From the NCBI GenBank assembly GCA_964479585.1, contig CAYZMP010000003.1, positions 7,873-71,872 of the forward strand: a DNA stretch of 64,000 bases. The letters are read 5' to 3'. The DNA is from UBA6182 sp964479585. Lineage in GTDB: Bacteria > Bacillota_I > Bacilli_A > Erysipelotrichales > Erysipelotrichaceae. The translations under genes and the position numbers were made by a program. Positions 50,620 through 60,432 of the stretch are shown piece after piece. Each line of letters opens with the position of its first letter. The first letter of the stretch is position 1. The notes below the pieces were generated by a model. That model searched no databases, had not been told where the DNA came from, and worked only from the letters and a program-made list of their open reading frames with translations.

Positions 50620-52609
50620 AATTAAACTCCCCTTCTATTTCTCTCATTATCTCTGAAACTAAACTAAGTTCAAATCCTTTTTTGGCAACCGCAGATGCAA
50701 TTTTCCTTCGTTTAGACTTTGGATCTTTAATATTCAAACGAGTGTAATACTCTTGCATTTTTAAAGCATACTTCATACAGTTCTCTCGTTCACTTTTCTC
50801 TAGTTTTGAGTAGTTTAATGCCGCAACGGCATTATCCGCAATAATACTATCATATCCTCTATATATCAATTTTCTTCTTATTTTTTCCTTAGCACTATAA
50901 ACAGAAGGCTCATTGATATTTTTCAATAATTGTCGAGCATATTTGATTGCTGATTCTCTTTCAACCTTAAAATCATGTCGATATAAATACTTATCGATTA
51001 ATTCAGTAGGGATTCCTCTATTTCGAAGATCTAATACAATTTTATGCTTACCCAGCAATTTTTCACTCATTGAATCAAATTGATCTTTAACGATGCTTTC
51101 ATCATCAATTAAGTTCTGTGCTTTTAAAATGGAAACCACCAAATTCATTTGTTGTGCATTGAGACCAGTTTTTTCCATTAAATAATCATAAACTTCTTTT
51201 TGAGTTCTGTCTTTATATGAAATTTTCCGAACACAAATTTGATATGCCGATGCAACTTTTTCATCCTCTAACAATTGAGAAAGATCGTCTTTAGTAATCA
51301 TTTTACCTTCTTCCATCTTCTTTTTTTCACATGTTTCTTTAAAAATCGTCAACTCAATATTATCATATGGGCTAGTTAATTCAAGTTTAGCATACTTAGT
51401 TGAGTAATGTATTTTTTGAATTGTATAATTTGAGTTGTAAATTTTGTGAGCCATAATATAAGCTTCAACTATTCTATCAGAAAATGTCCTTTTATCATAT
51501 ATCTGTACTTTATTTTTCGCACAAAGCAACATTTCTCTTTGCTTATTTTCATCAATAGTAAAATATTCTAAAATTCTATGTGCTAGTGAGCAATAATCCT
51601 CAAAATAGAAACCTGTTTCATCATTAATAATTAAGTCACTTATTGCCTCATCATACCTTGCAAAAACCATAAGACCACTTGCCATTGCTTCTACAAATGT
51701 AAGCCCTTGAGTTTCTGTTGTGGATGCTGAGACAAAGACATCTGCCATATGGTATATATCCGCAATTTCACTGTTGTCTATTTTACCAAGAAACAATACA
51801 GAATCTTGAAGATTTTTTACTTTAACAACATGTTTTAGTTCTTCTTCTGCAGGACCTGAACCAACAATAATACACTTAATATTATTATTTATCTTTGCAA
51901 TTTCTTCAAATCCATTGATGACTACATCAATACTTTTTTCTTTTGCTAAACGACCGACATAAAGAACAATTTTATCTTCATTGCTTAAACCTAGAGAATT
52001 TTTCATAGTATCAATTTTCTCTTGATTTTTATGTTCATTATCAAAACGCTCTAAATTGAGCCCTGTAGGTATTACAACAATTTCTCGTTTAATGCCATAT
52101 CGTACTAGCATCTCTTTTGTCTTATTTGAAGGTGCTATAATTACACTGCTTGATGACCCAAACAATCGACTTAGTTTAATGATTGCTTTTTTGGCTATAC
52201 TTTCTACTGATTTTAAGTTGAAAGTATTCACATAATGGGTATAGTCTTCATATGTCGTATGATATGTGGATACTATTGGTAGTTTTAACATCTTCCCGAT
52301 CACATGACCAAAAACACCCACTCCAAATTCTGTATGCACATGAATAACATCTAAGTTCATTTCTTTAACGATACGATAAGCACGCAGTTGCACTGGTGTT
52401 GTAAGAACATAACCGTACATTCTCTTAATTTCAATTCCAGGTAAACGCAAAACATTGTTTTCATAAGACAAATGGTACAACCCATGTTTTGTAGTTACAA
52501 CAAAAACATCATGTCCTGCTTCAATGAGTGACTCCTGTAAAGTAACAATTGAGCTAACAACACCATTAATATCTGGGGAATATGTATCACTAAATATACC
52601 AATTCTCAT
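50609..52609 (-). CDS. Glycosyltransferase family 4 fused to RecX
   Basis: 666-aa single reading frame. Residues 1-390 are a GT4 glycosyltransferase close to 1,2-diacylglycerol 3-glucosyltransferases: IGIFSDTYSPDINGVVSSI, HVHTEFGVGVFG, YVGRLAKEKSID and the E-x7-E box in TETQGLTFVEAMASG (Glu299, Glu307). Residues about 395-666 are a complete RecX-type protein: N-terminal beta segment, then helical repeats with DRTQKEVYDYL, LIDDESIVKDQF, GKHKIVLDLRNRGIP and RRKLIYRGYDSI. RecX modulates RecA. I know of the two genes as neighbours in some Firmicutes, not as one polypeptide. AGGTG precedes the ATG. Confidence 0.88.
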   Translation of the reverse strand: MRIGIFSDTYSPDINGVVSSIVTLQESLIEAGHDVFVVTTKHGLYHLSYENNVLRLPGIEIKRMYGYVLTTPVQLRAYRIVKEMNLDVIHVHTEFGVGVFGHVIGKMLKLPIVSTYHTTYEDYTHYVNTFNLKSVESIAKKAIIKLSRLFGSSSSVIIAPSNKTKEMLVRYGIKREIVVIPTGLNLERFDNEHKNQEKIDTMKNSLGLSNEDKIVLYVGRLAKEKSIDVVINGFEEIAKINNNIKCIIVGSGPAEEELKHVVKVKNLQDSVLFLGKIDNSEIADIYHMADVFVSASTTETQGLTFVEAMASGLMVFARYDEAISDLIINDETGFYFEDYCSLAHRILEYFTIDENKQREMLLCAKNKVQIYDKRTFSDRIVEAYIMAHKIYNSNYTIQKIHYSTKYAKLELTSPYDNIELTIFKETCEKKKMEEGKMITKDDLSQLLEDEKVASAYQICVRKISYKDRTQKEVYDYLMEKTGLNAQQMNLVVSILKAQNLIDDESIVKDQFDSMSEKLLGKHKIVLDLRNRGIPTELIDKYLYRHDFKVERESAIKYARQLLKNINEPSVYSAKEKIRRKLIYRGYDSIIADNAVAALNYSKLEKSERENCMKYALKMQEYYTRLNIKDPKSKRRKIASAVAKKGFELSLVSEIMREIEGEFNYDD

Positions 52610-52621
52610 ATCTTCACCTGT

Positions 52622-53626
52622 TTATTCGTTGTTTAAAACATACTCATATACTTTCTTTAATTCTTCCCCCACAATGTGCAAACTTCTTTGTTGTGCAGTC
52701 TCATAGGCATTTCTATCTAGACTCTTCACTTGCTTGTTGACGACTTTACTTATAATATCAACAAAATCATCGTTTGTCTTTCCTTTATAACAATTAACTC
52801 CATCCACAAGCCAATCTTCATATACACCTATATCACGAACAATTATATCTTGTCTTGCGGCAAGTGCCTCAAGCACAACAATCCCTTCTGTTTCCTCATA
52901 GGATGGAAAAAAGAAAGCATCAGCACAGGAATATGCACCTTCAAATATCGGTCCTTTAATATAACCTGGCATTATAACATTCTTAGGTAAATCACTAATT
53001 GCTTCTCTAACTTCTGTCAGTGTCGCAAACTTAGGTGTATGTCCAAACCAAATAAAGGTATATTCAGGTAACTGTTTTGCAACTTGAATAAAATCAATAA
53101 TTCCTTTTCGTTTGATTTGCATTCCTGCACTTATAATAACTTTGTCATTTTTCTTTAAATAAAAGTAGTTATAGAACGCTTCTGCTTTATGTGGATCATA
53201 TTGATACTTACTAGTATCTACACCATTACTTATTGCAAAGATTGGAATTTCGATATTATAGTTTTCCAACAATTTTTTACTATATAAAGTTGGAGTAATA
53301 ATGCAATCAGCACTTGAATACATGTTAGTCAAGTGTTTCTTAAACAGTGGCGCAATTTTGTTAGAGAGAATAAACGAATCTCGAAAATCTTCTTCTGTTG
53401 AATGTGCATGATAAATAACCTTTTTATTATGTCTTCTTGCTTGAGAGATAATCAATGGACTAGTAAATCCAACAGTGTTTATATGAAGGATATCATAATC
53501 ATCTTTAGGATCAATGGTATACTCAACATTTGCATAAGAAAGAGCAGCCATTTGATGTTTCATGGCTCTACCAATCCCTGATTTTGAGATGATGGATTCT
53601 CCCTCAAAATAAAGCAATACTTTCAT
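52622..53626 (-). CDS. Glycosyltransferase family 4, diglucosyl-diacylglycerol synthase-like
   Basis: 334-aa GT4 enzyme resembling the second enzyme of glucolipid synthesis (glucosyl-DAG to diglucosyl-DAG, Acholeplasma/streptococcal alDGS type). It has SGIGRAMKHQMAAL, HINTVGF, YHAHSTEEDFRDSF, ISAGMQIKRKGI and the E-x7-E box ETEGIVVLEAL. It is followed 12 nt later by the GT4-RecX gene, so the pair would act in sequence at the inner membrane leaflet. GGAGG precedes the ATG. Confidence 0.88.
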   Translation of the reverse strand: MKVLLYFEGESIISKSGIGRAMKHQMAALSYANVEYTIDPKDDYDILHINTVGFTSPLIISQARRHNKKVIYHAHSTEEDFRDSFILSNKIAPLFKKHLTNMYSSADCIITPTLYSKKLLENYNIEIPIFAISNGVDTSKYQYDPHKAEAFYNYFYLKKNDKVIISAGMQIKRKGIIDFIQVAKQLPEYTFIWFGHTPKFATLTEVREAISDLPKNVIMPGYIKGPIFEGAYSCADAFFFPSYEETEGIVVLEALAARQDIIVRDIGVYEDWLVDGVNCYKGKTNDDFVDIISKVVNKQVKSLDRNAYETAQQRSLHIVGEELKKVYEYVLNNE

Positions 53627-53635
53627 GCATCCTCC

Positions 53636-53668
53636 ACTTAAAAAATCAGAGTGCTTAGCACTCTGATT
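53636..53668 (-). terminator. Terminator of the pyruvate oxidoreductase gene
   Basis: Perfect 11-bp stem (53644-53654 with 53658-53668), 3-nt loop, followed on the minus strand by TTTTTT. Confidence 0.92.
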
Positions 53669-53677
53669 GTTTTATCT

Positions 53678-56600
53678 TTAGTCTCTAGCTAGTTTCATTA
53701 ATCGATTAAATCGATTTTTCGCATCTGTAGCTGCTTTGTCCAGTAACTTTTCTGCTTCAAATGGATTTGCATTTGGCAGTTGATTGAATCGTGTCTCTGT
53801 CATTACAAAGTCACGGAACTTATCGAAATCTGGTTTAGCGTAATCCACAGTTAGTGGTTTCTCTGTGTTTTCAGGATTGTAACGATACAATGTCCAATAT
53901 CCACATTCCACCGCTGCTTTTTGTGTGATTTGATGATTTGATAAACCACCTTTGATACCATGTTCAATACATGGTGAATAAGCTATTACAACAGAAGGTC
54001 CATCGTATGCTTCAGCTTCTTTAAGTGCTTTAATGGTTTGAACACGGTTTGCACCCATCGCAATACTTGCAACGTATACATGGCCATACATCATTGCCAT
54101 TAGACCTAAGTCTTTCTTACCAGTTGGTTTACCACCTGCAGCAAACTTAGCGATAGAAGCCGCTTGAGATGCCTTAGATGATTGACCACCTGTGTTTGAA
54201 TATACTTCTGTATCTAAGATTAAGATATTTACATTTAAGCTATTAGCAATAACATGATCAAGACCACCAAACCCAATATCGTAAGCCCAACCATCTCCAC
54301 CAATAATCCATACAGACTTACTAATGAAATCTCTAGAATCTTCTAGTAGTTTAGCAGCTTTTTCAGAACTTGATTTTTCAAGAAGCTCAATCAATTGTGG
54401 AGCTACTTCTTTTTCTTTTTCACGATCGTTTTTCACTTCTAAGTATTGATCAACGATAGCTGCTAGTTCTGGTTCAAACTCATCTTTTGCTTCTTTAAAG
54501 CGATTAACTAGTTCTAATGCTTTATATTCTTGAGCAATTTTCATACCAAATCCATATTCAGCATTATCCTCAAATAATGAGTTAGCCCAAGCAACACCTT
54601 TTCCATCTTTATCTGTTACAAATGGTGATGATGGAGTTGATCCACAATAAATGGATGAACACCCTGTAGCATTTGAAATCATCATGTCACTACCAAATAG
54701 TTGAGTTACTAAACGATAGTATGGTGTTTCTCCACAACCAGCACATGCTCCTGAAACCTCAAAGTAAGGCATTAAGAACTGGCTACCTTTAATTGTATTT
54801 GTTGGGAAATATTCTGATTTGTATTTTGTTTCTTTATACAAGTAATTAGCAAGTGGTGCTTCATGAAGTTGTTCAGTTACATCAACCATTTCAAGAGCTT
54901 TTTTACCACCTTTACCTGGACACTCAACAGAACACAAGCCACAACCTACACAGTTATCTGGTGAAACCATAACACGGTAGCGTAAATGATCAACACCTTT
55001 ACCAGTAGGAGTTAGTGTTTCAAATTCCATTGGTGCATTTTTGACTTCGTTTTCATCAAGTAAGAATGTACGAATCGTTGCATGTGGACAAACAAATGAA
55101 CAGAATCCACATTGAATACAGTTTTCAGGAATCCATTTTGGTACTTGAGTTGCAATTGTACGATGTTCATCGAAAGCAACGTTGTTTCTCATTGATCCAT
55201 CAAGAACTGGGTTATCAATAAATGCACTTACTGGTAAATCATACCCTTCAAGTGAGTTAATAACATCTACAAACTCATCAAAGTACTCATCACCTGTTGA
55301 TTTACGAGTGTTTCCAATTTCTAAATCAGCCCATGCTGGATCTACTTTCACTTCAACTAATCCTTCTTTCCCCATGTCAATCGCTTCGTAATTTAACTTA
55401 ACGATTTCTTCACCTTTTTTACCGTATGATTTTTCAGCAGCATCTTTCATAAAGGTCAATGCATCTTCATAAGGTAATATACTTGGATTTAATGCAAAGA
55501 ATGAGGATTGTAAAATTGTGTTTGTACGACGCCCCATACCAATTGATTCAGCTATATGATTTGCATCGATGATATAGAACTTCGCTTTTTTCTCTGCCAA
55601 TTGTTTCTTAACACGTTTTGGCAAATGTTTTTCCATATCTTCTGCTTTGTAACTTGTAGAAAGTAAGAATGTACCACCTTCTTTAAGGTTGCGAATCATG
55701 TCATATCTAAATAAATAAGAATCTAATGAGCATGAAATAAAGTCAGCTTTACGGATATAATAAGTTGAGCGAATTGGTGATTTACCAAAACGTAAATTTG
55801 AACGAGTTGCACCACCAGCTTTTTTAGAGTCATAAGCAAAATATGCTTGTGAATATAAGTCAGTGTGATCTCCAATAATTTTAATGGAGTTTTTATTTGC
55901 TGAAACCGTTCCATCAGACCCTAATCCATAGAATAAGCATGCGGTGTAATCTGATTTTGTTTCAAAAGTTTTATCTACTGGTAAAGATAGGTTAGTAACA
56001 TCATCAGTAATACTAATTGTAAATCCAGTGAAAGGATTGTCACTATTTAAGTGATCATACACCGCTTTAATATCTTCAGGTTGTGTATCTTTTGAAGATA
56101 GACCATAACGTCCACCAATAATTAGCTCAATGTCTTTATATCCTTTAAGTACTTCGTTCACTTCCATATATAGAGGCTCACGAGTTCCAACTTCTTTTGT
56201 ACGATCTAACACAGCAATTTTCTTAACAGATGCAGGTAACACATCTTTTAAGAAATCAGCTCTAAATGGACGATATAAGTGTACTTTAATCATACCTACT
56301 TTTTCGCCTTTAGCATTTAGAGTGTCAATAACTTCTGATGCTGTTTCAGTAACAGAACCCATAGCCACAACAATTCTATCTGCTTCTGGATGACCATAGT
56401 ATGTAAATGGTGCATAATGACGTCCTGTTAACTCAGAAATCTTTTTCATGTAATCAGCAACAACATCACCGATTGCATCAAAATGTAAATTTTGAGCTTC
56501 TCTACCTTGGAAGTAGATATCATCATTTTCAGCGCCACCACGTGTAACTGGGTTTGTATGAGGGTTAAGTGCTCTTGCTCTGAATTTTGCAAGTGCTTCT

Positions 56601-57190
56601 TTATCTACTAAATTAGCTAAGTCTTCATAGTCTAAGACTTCGATTTTTTGTATTTCATGTGATGTTCTAAAACCATCAAAGAAATGTAACATTGGAGCGG
56701 ATGCTTTAATTGCACTTAAATGTGCAACTCCAGCTAAATCCATTGCTTCTTGGACAGAGTGTGATGCAATCATACTTACGCCGGTTTGACGGGCAGCATA
56801 AATATCTTGGTGATCACCAAAGATTGACAACGCACGAGTTGCAATTGAACGAGCTGAAACATGTTGAACAGCAGGTAGTAACTCACCAACCCATTTGTAC
56901 ATGTTTGGAATCATTAACAACAGCCCTTGAGAAGCTGTAAATGTAGATGATAATGTGCCTCCTTGTAGTGCACCGTGAACAACACCAGCGGCACCTGCTT
57001 CAGATTGCATCTCAACAACTTTAACTACTGAATTGAAGATATTTTTTCTTCCTTGAGATGCCCAAGCATCTACTAATTCAGCCATTGTTGAGGACGGTGT
57101 GATAGGATAGATACCAGCAACTTCAGTGAAAGCATATGCTACATGAGATGTTGCAGTGTTTCCATCCATAGTCATAAATTTTTTGGACAT
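53678..57190 (-). CDS. nifJ: Pyruvate:ferredoxin (flavodoxin) oxidoreductase
   Basis: 1170-aa single-chain enzyme converting pyruvate and CoA to acetyl-CoA, CO2 and reduced ferredoxin. N-terminal TVAYAFTEVAGIYPITPSS; inserted ferredoxin domain with CIQCGFCSFVCPHA and CVGCGLCSVECPGKGG; another cluster Cys in GACAGCGETPYYR; thiamine-diphosphate motif GGDGWAYDIGFGGLDH; and the EVYSNTGGQSSK segment. All domains are present and length is normal. TAGGAGG precedes the ATG, and a TATAAT lies about 40 nt upstream. The reduced ferredoxin is the natural electron donor for Rnf. Confidence 0.98.
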   Translation of the reverse strand: MSKKFMTMDGNTATSHVAYAFTEVAGIYPITPSSTMAELVDAWASQGRKNIFNSVVKVVEMQSEAGAAGVVHGALQGGTLSSTFTASQGLLLMIPNMYKWVGELLPAVQHVSARSIATRALSIFGDHQDIYAARQTGVSMIASHSVQEAMDLAGVAHLSAIKASAPMLHFFDGFRTSHEIQKIEVLDYEDLANLVDKEALAKFRARALNPHTNPVTRGGAENDDIYFQGREAQNLHFDAIGDVVADYMKKISELTGRHYAPFTYYGHPEADRIVVAMGSVTETASEVIDTLNAKGEKVGMIKVHLYRPFRADFLKDVLPASVKKIAVLDRTKEVGTREPLYMEVNEVLKGYKDIELIIGGRYGLSSKDTQPEDIKAVYDHLNSDNPFTGFTISITDDVTNLSLPVDKTFETKSDYTACLFYGLGSDGTVSANKNSIKIIGDHTDLYSQAYFAYDSKKAGGATRSNLRFGKSPIRSTYYIRKADFISCSLDSYLFRYDMIRNLKEGGTFLLSTSYKAEDMEKHLPKRVKKQLAEKKAKFYIIDANHIAESIGMGRRTNTILQSSFFALNPSILPYEDALTFMKDAAEKSYGKKGEEIVKLNYEAIDMGKEGLVEVKVDPAWADLEIGNTRKSTGDEYFDEFVDVINSLEGYDLPVSAFIDNPVLDGSMRNNVAFDEHRTIATQVPKWIPENCIQCGFCSFVCPHATIRTFLLDENEVKNAPMEFETLTPTGKGVDHLRYRVMVSPDNCVGCGLCSVECPGKGGKKALEMVDVTEQLHEAPLANYLYKETKYKSEYFPTNTIKGSQFLMPYFEVSGACAGCGETPYYRLVTQLFGSDMMISNATGCSSIYCGSTPSSPFVTDKDGKGVAWANSLFEDNAEYGFGMKIAQEYKALELVNRFKEAKDEFEPELAAIVDQYLEVKNDREKEKEVAPQLIELLEKSSSEKAAKLLEDSRDFISKSVWIIGGDGWAYDIGFGGLDHVIANSLNVNILILDTEVYSNTGGQSSKASQAASIAKFAAGGKPTGKKDLGLMAMMYGHVYVASIAMGANRVQTIKALKEAEAYDGPSVVIAYSPCIEHGIKGGLSNHQITQKAAVECGYWTLYRYNPENTEKPLTVDYAKPDFDKFRDFVMTETRFNQLPNANPFEAEKLLDKAATDAKNRFNRLMKLARD

Positions 57191-57266
57191 ATTTCCTCCT
57201 ATAAGCCTTTTCTAACGTTATTATTATAACGCATTTGTTACATTATTACCATGCTAAATTTCTAAC

Positions 57267-58661
57267 TTATACCCTGATCGACGTCCATTTCGCAGCTAGA
57301 AATCGCTTGCGTGTAATGATTAAACGAGCAATCTGATCTATCAGTACAGAAACCCAAGCACCCAGTAATCCCATGTTTAAAGAATACGCAAAAATAAACG
57401 TCAATGTAGGTCTAAGCAAGGTAACGCTAAACAGCGACAATGCAGCAACAAACTTCACATCCCCTGCTCCTCTAAGTGCACCTGTAATAACCACTTGCAA
57501 TATTTGAAACAATATTATGATTGATAAAACAATGAGCATGGTTGAACCAAGTTCGATAAGCGATTGTTCATTGGTAAAGAGATACATAACTTGCTTTCGA
57601 AACAATGCTAGTAGTGAACTGAAAATGATGGCAATGATCAGACCCATCGATTGAGATATCTTTCCATAGATGATTGCTAAATCTTTACGCTTCGCACCTA
57701 AACTTTGACCAGTCAACGATGAGTTTGCAATGGATAATCCATCCCCTAGTGAAAAGGAGATTACCATAATGTTAGTAACAATTTGATGTGTTGCCAAAGC
57801 AGTAGTTCCTAGTCCTGCAACTGCTCGTATATACATTAAAAACCCAATTCTTAAAAAGATTTGTTCAATAAAAGCAGATTTGCTAATTCCATAAATTGTT
57901 TCAATAGTATGTTTATCAAAAGTGAAGAACTTTTTGAAGGCTAGGTACAAGTAACTATCTTTTTTACGTATCGATAATAATGCAATGACAAGTGCCACAA
58001 AATGACCAATCGTAGTAGCAAGTGCAGCTCCGGTTACTTCAAGTCTTGGGAAAATCCAGATACCATAAATCAAAAAGTAATTTAATACAACATTTACAAA
58101 ATTAGCAATTAAGTTTGTTTTCATCGCTACAAACGTGTTTCCAACACCACGTTGTGCAGCGTTAATCGTAAGTGCTATTCCTAAAAAAACATTCCCAACT
58201 AAAATGATCCGAAGGTATGTCACTGATGTTTGAAGATACACTGCTTCTGCGCCTGCCAACACTAAAAATGGTTCTGCAAAAACAAAGCCAATAAAACTCA
58301 AAGAGACGCTTAGAAGTAATGACATCAACACTGAGTTTTTTAATGTATTGTTAGCCAAATCTTTTCTGTTTTGGCCTTTACGTCTTGATATGATTACCGT
58401 AACACCAATATTTAGAGCTAATATCGCAGATAGAAGGATAAATTTTGGCTGGTTTGTAATTCCAATAGCTGCGATAGCTTCTTGGCCTAATCGGCCAACC
58501 ATCATCATATCTATTGCGCCTATAACACTTATTAAAAAAGCCTCCGTTGCAGATGGCCAAGCTATAGAAATTGTCTTCTTTACTAAATCTTTTTTGTATA
58601 AAGGAGATTGATTTTCTTCATTAACATTTTTATTAAACCAATTACGTATCTTTTTAATCAT
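57267..58661 (-). CDS. MATE family efflux transporter
   Basis: 464-aa 12-helix cation-coupled exporter of the MATE family (NorM/DinF-like), with the two homologous six-helix halves; IAWPSATEAFLISVIGAIDMMMVGRLG and IGITNQPKF open the first, and ATHQIVTNIMVISFSLGDGLSIANSSLTGQSLG marks the second. Substrate unknown, often drugs or metabolites. The ATG at 58661 overlaps the GDPD stop, with no strong ribosome site, so coupled translation is likely; a TTG five codons earlier is the alternative. Confidence 0.93.
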   Translation of the reverse strand: MIKKIRNWFNKNVNEENQSPLYKKDLVKKTISIAWPSATEAFLISVIGAIDMMMVGRLGQEAIAAIGITNQPKFILLSAILALNIGVTVIISRRKGQNRKDLANNTLKNSVLMSLLLSVSLSFIGFVFAEPFLVLAGAEAVYLQTSVTYLRIILVGNVFLGIALTINAAQRGVGNTFVAMKTNLIANFVNVVLNYFLIYGIWIFPRLEVTGAALATTIGHFVALVIALLSIRKKDSYLYLAFKKFFTFDKHTIETIYGISKSAFIEQIFLRIGFLMYIRAVAGLGTTALATHQIVTNIMVISFSLGDGLSIANSSLTGQSLGAKRKDLAIIYGKISQSMGLIIAIIFSSLLALFRKQVMYLFTNEQSLIELGSTMLIVLSIIILFQILQVVITGALRGAGDVKFVAALSLFSVTLLRPTLTFIFAYSLNMGLLGAWVSVLIDQIARLIITRKRFLAAKWTSIRV

Positions 58662-59439
58662 AATTAACAAACTCAATAATCAAATGATCCACTTTCTTTT
58701 TTAGTTTTGAAACGATATTTGCATCTGAAATCGCCCATGTACAAATCATACTATAAAATAGTTTCATCCACACAAAGTATAAGACGATACTATAATGCAC
58801 ACTTATAAAATCTGATCGAGTATAAAAATTAAATCCATTGATGGTCAATAATACACGTGTAATAAGCTTGTGCTGTTTATCATTTAAAAAATTCTTAATA
58901 ATTTGACCACGAATGACATCGGGAAAATATTTTTTAAAGTACGTTACAATCATAGGATGAAATGAACATATAGCATAATTGCCTTGATAATCTGAAAGAT
59001 GTTCCATTACTAATGTACACACTTGATCTACTCTATTCGTTGGTTTTATTTCAATAATTAGATTAATCTGTCCATCCACTACATGCAATACTTGCTCAAA
59101 TGTTGGAATATGTTCTTTTGTTTCTTTTAGTGAATACTCTTGAATAGCATCGTATGTCATGTTTTCAATTAAACCATCTACGTTGCACATCCGATGAAGT
59201 GATTCATCATGAAAGACGACCAACACATTATCTGCGGTTATTCTAATGTCAATTTCAATATCTGCTTTCATCTTTATTGCTTCTACAATAGCAGCAATGC
59301 TATTTTCAGGAATACTTTGATCTTCACTAAATTTCCCACGATGAAACGAATAGCCTTTCATCCATTCCATCTTCTTATTTTTCTTTGTCGGTATTGTGGA
59401 TATTAAAAAGAGCACCACAACAGCAAATATATAAATCAT
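58654..59439 (-). CDS. Glycerophosphodiester phosphodiesterase (GDPD)
   Basis: 261-aa protein with an N-terminal membrane anchor (residues 2-18) and a GDPD domain: FHRGKF, PENSIAA, the metal pair in DIEIDIRIT, FHDESLHR and NLIIEIKP. It hydrolyses glycerophosphodiesters from phospholipid turnover to glycerol 3-phosphate. The C-terminal part is hydrophobic and less conserved. It forms a two-gene unit with the MATE pump and diverges from DUF4438. Confidence 0.9.
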   Translation of the reverse strand: MIYIFAVVVLFLISTIPTKKNKKMEWMKGYSFHRGKFSEDQSIPENSIAAIVEAIKMKADIEIDIRITADNVLVVFHDESLHRMCNVDGLIENMTYDAIQEYSLKETKEHIPTFEQVLHVVDGQINLIIEIKPTNRVDQVCTLVMEHLSDYQGNYAICSFHPMIVTYFKKYFPDVIRGQIIKNFLNDKQHKLITRVLLTINGFNFYTRSDFISVHYSIVLYFVWMKLFYSMICTWAISDANIVSKLKKKVDHLIIEFVNYD

Positions 59440-59534
59440 ACAAGCCTCATTTCTAATCTATTATATACCTATTCTTTTGAAAATGTTGTTCAAAATCAAA
59501 TAAATTTGATATTATGATTTTTGAGGTGATAGTA

Positions 59535-60395
59535 ATGAATAAGTTAAGAACAAACAAAGAGAAATGCATAAAAATAGCTGTTAGTGGTAAAGTACACCAC
59601 CCAACAATGAAGCTACCTGGATATCGCATTTCAAGTGATGGAATTCCACGTATTGTTCCTGCGGTAGGTGGGATAACCTACAATGCAAAGCTTGGAGATA
59701 GTTGCATGGGTATAAAAGGTGATCATATTGAACCAAGTGTTAGCATGAAAAACAGTGATGCAAAGGAAGATGCAGCACTTAACATTCTTGCATGTGTCGG
59801 TAATGAAGCTGTCGTTATCAGTGGTGATGCTAAAGGTAAAAAAGGTGTTGTAACTGGTAAACATGGTGGTATTGATCATGTTATGGTTCATTTTGATGAT
59901 GAAACTTTAGAACAAATGACAAGTGACGACAAAATTCAAATTAAAGCCTTTGGACAAGGATTAGAATTATTGGATTATCCTGAAGTGTTTGTCATGAATA
60001 TTGATCCTGAAGTTTTAGCTAAATTGCCAATTAAACAGGAAGATAAAACACTACATGTACCTGTCAAAGCAATTGTACCTGCAAAACTAATGGGTTCTGG
60101 TTTAGGTAGTAGTGACATGCATTCTGGTGATTATGACATCATGACTCGTGATGAAAGCACGCTAAAAGAATATGGATTGGACAATCTTTGTTATGGAGAT
60201 TTTGTATTTATTTTAGATCACTGTAATACATATGGCGCAGATTATATCCAAGGGGCTGGTACATTTGGAATAATCATTCATAGTGATAGCTATGTTTCAG
60301 GACATGGACCTGGAGTTACTGTCTTACTTACAAGTAGAAAACCTCATCTCAAACCATTTATTGATGAAAACGCAAACTTAATCAACTATATTTAA
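59535..60395 (+). CDS. DUF4438 family protein
   Basis: 286-aa protein of the uncharacterised DUF4438 family (the Thermotoga TM1086 type). Striking segments: VSGKVHHPTMKLPGYRIS, GGITYNAKLGDSCMG, GDHIEPSVS, an internal SGDAKGKKGVVTGKHGG, MGSGLGSSDMHSGDYDI and VSGHGPGVTVLL. Many conserved His, Asp and Gly suggest a metal-dependent enzyme, but no reaction is established. AGGTG precedes the ATG at 59535; the frame extends upstream without support. Confidence 0.85.
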   Translation: MNKLRTNKEKCIKIAVSGKVHHPTMKLPGYRISSDGIPRIVPAVGGITYNAKLGDSCMGIKGDHIEPSVSMKNSDAKEDAALNILACVGNEAVVISGDAKGKKGVVTGKHGGIDHVMVHFDDETLEQMTSDDKIQIKAFGQGLELLDYPEVFVMNIDPEVLAKLPIKQEDKTLHVPVKAIVPAKLMGSGLGSSDMHSGDYDIMTRDESTLKEYGLDNLCYGDFVFILDHCNTYGADYIQGAGTFGIIIHSDSYVSGHGPGVTVLLTSRKPHLKPFIDENANLINYI

Positions 60396-60428
60396 AAGAA
60401 ATGATCCAACAAAAGGATCATTTCTTTC
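60394..60428. terminator. Bidirectional terminator between DUF4438 and pyrR
   Basis: Thirteen-bp perfect stem (60395-60407 with 60415-60427) with a 7-nt loop between convergent genes. Confidence 0.92.
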
Positions 60429-60432
60429 TTAC

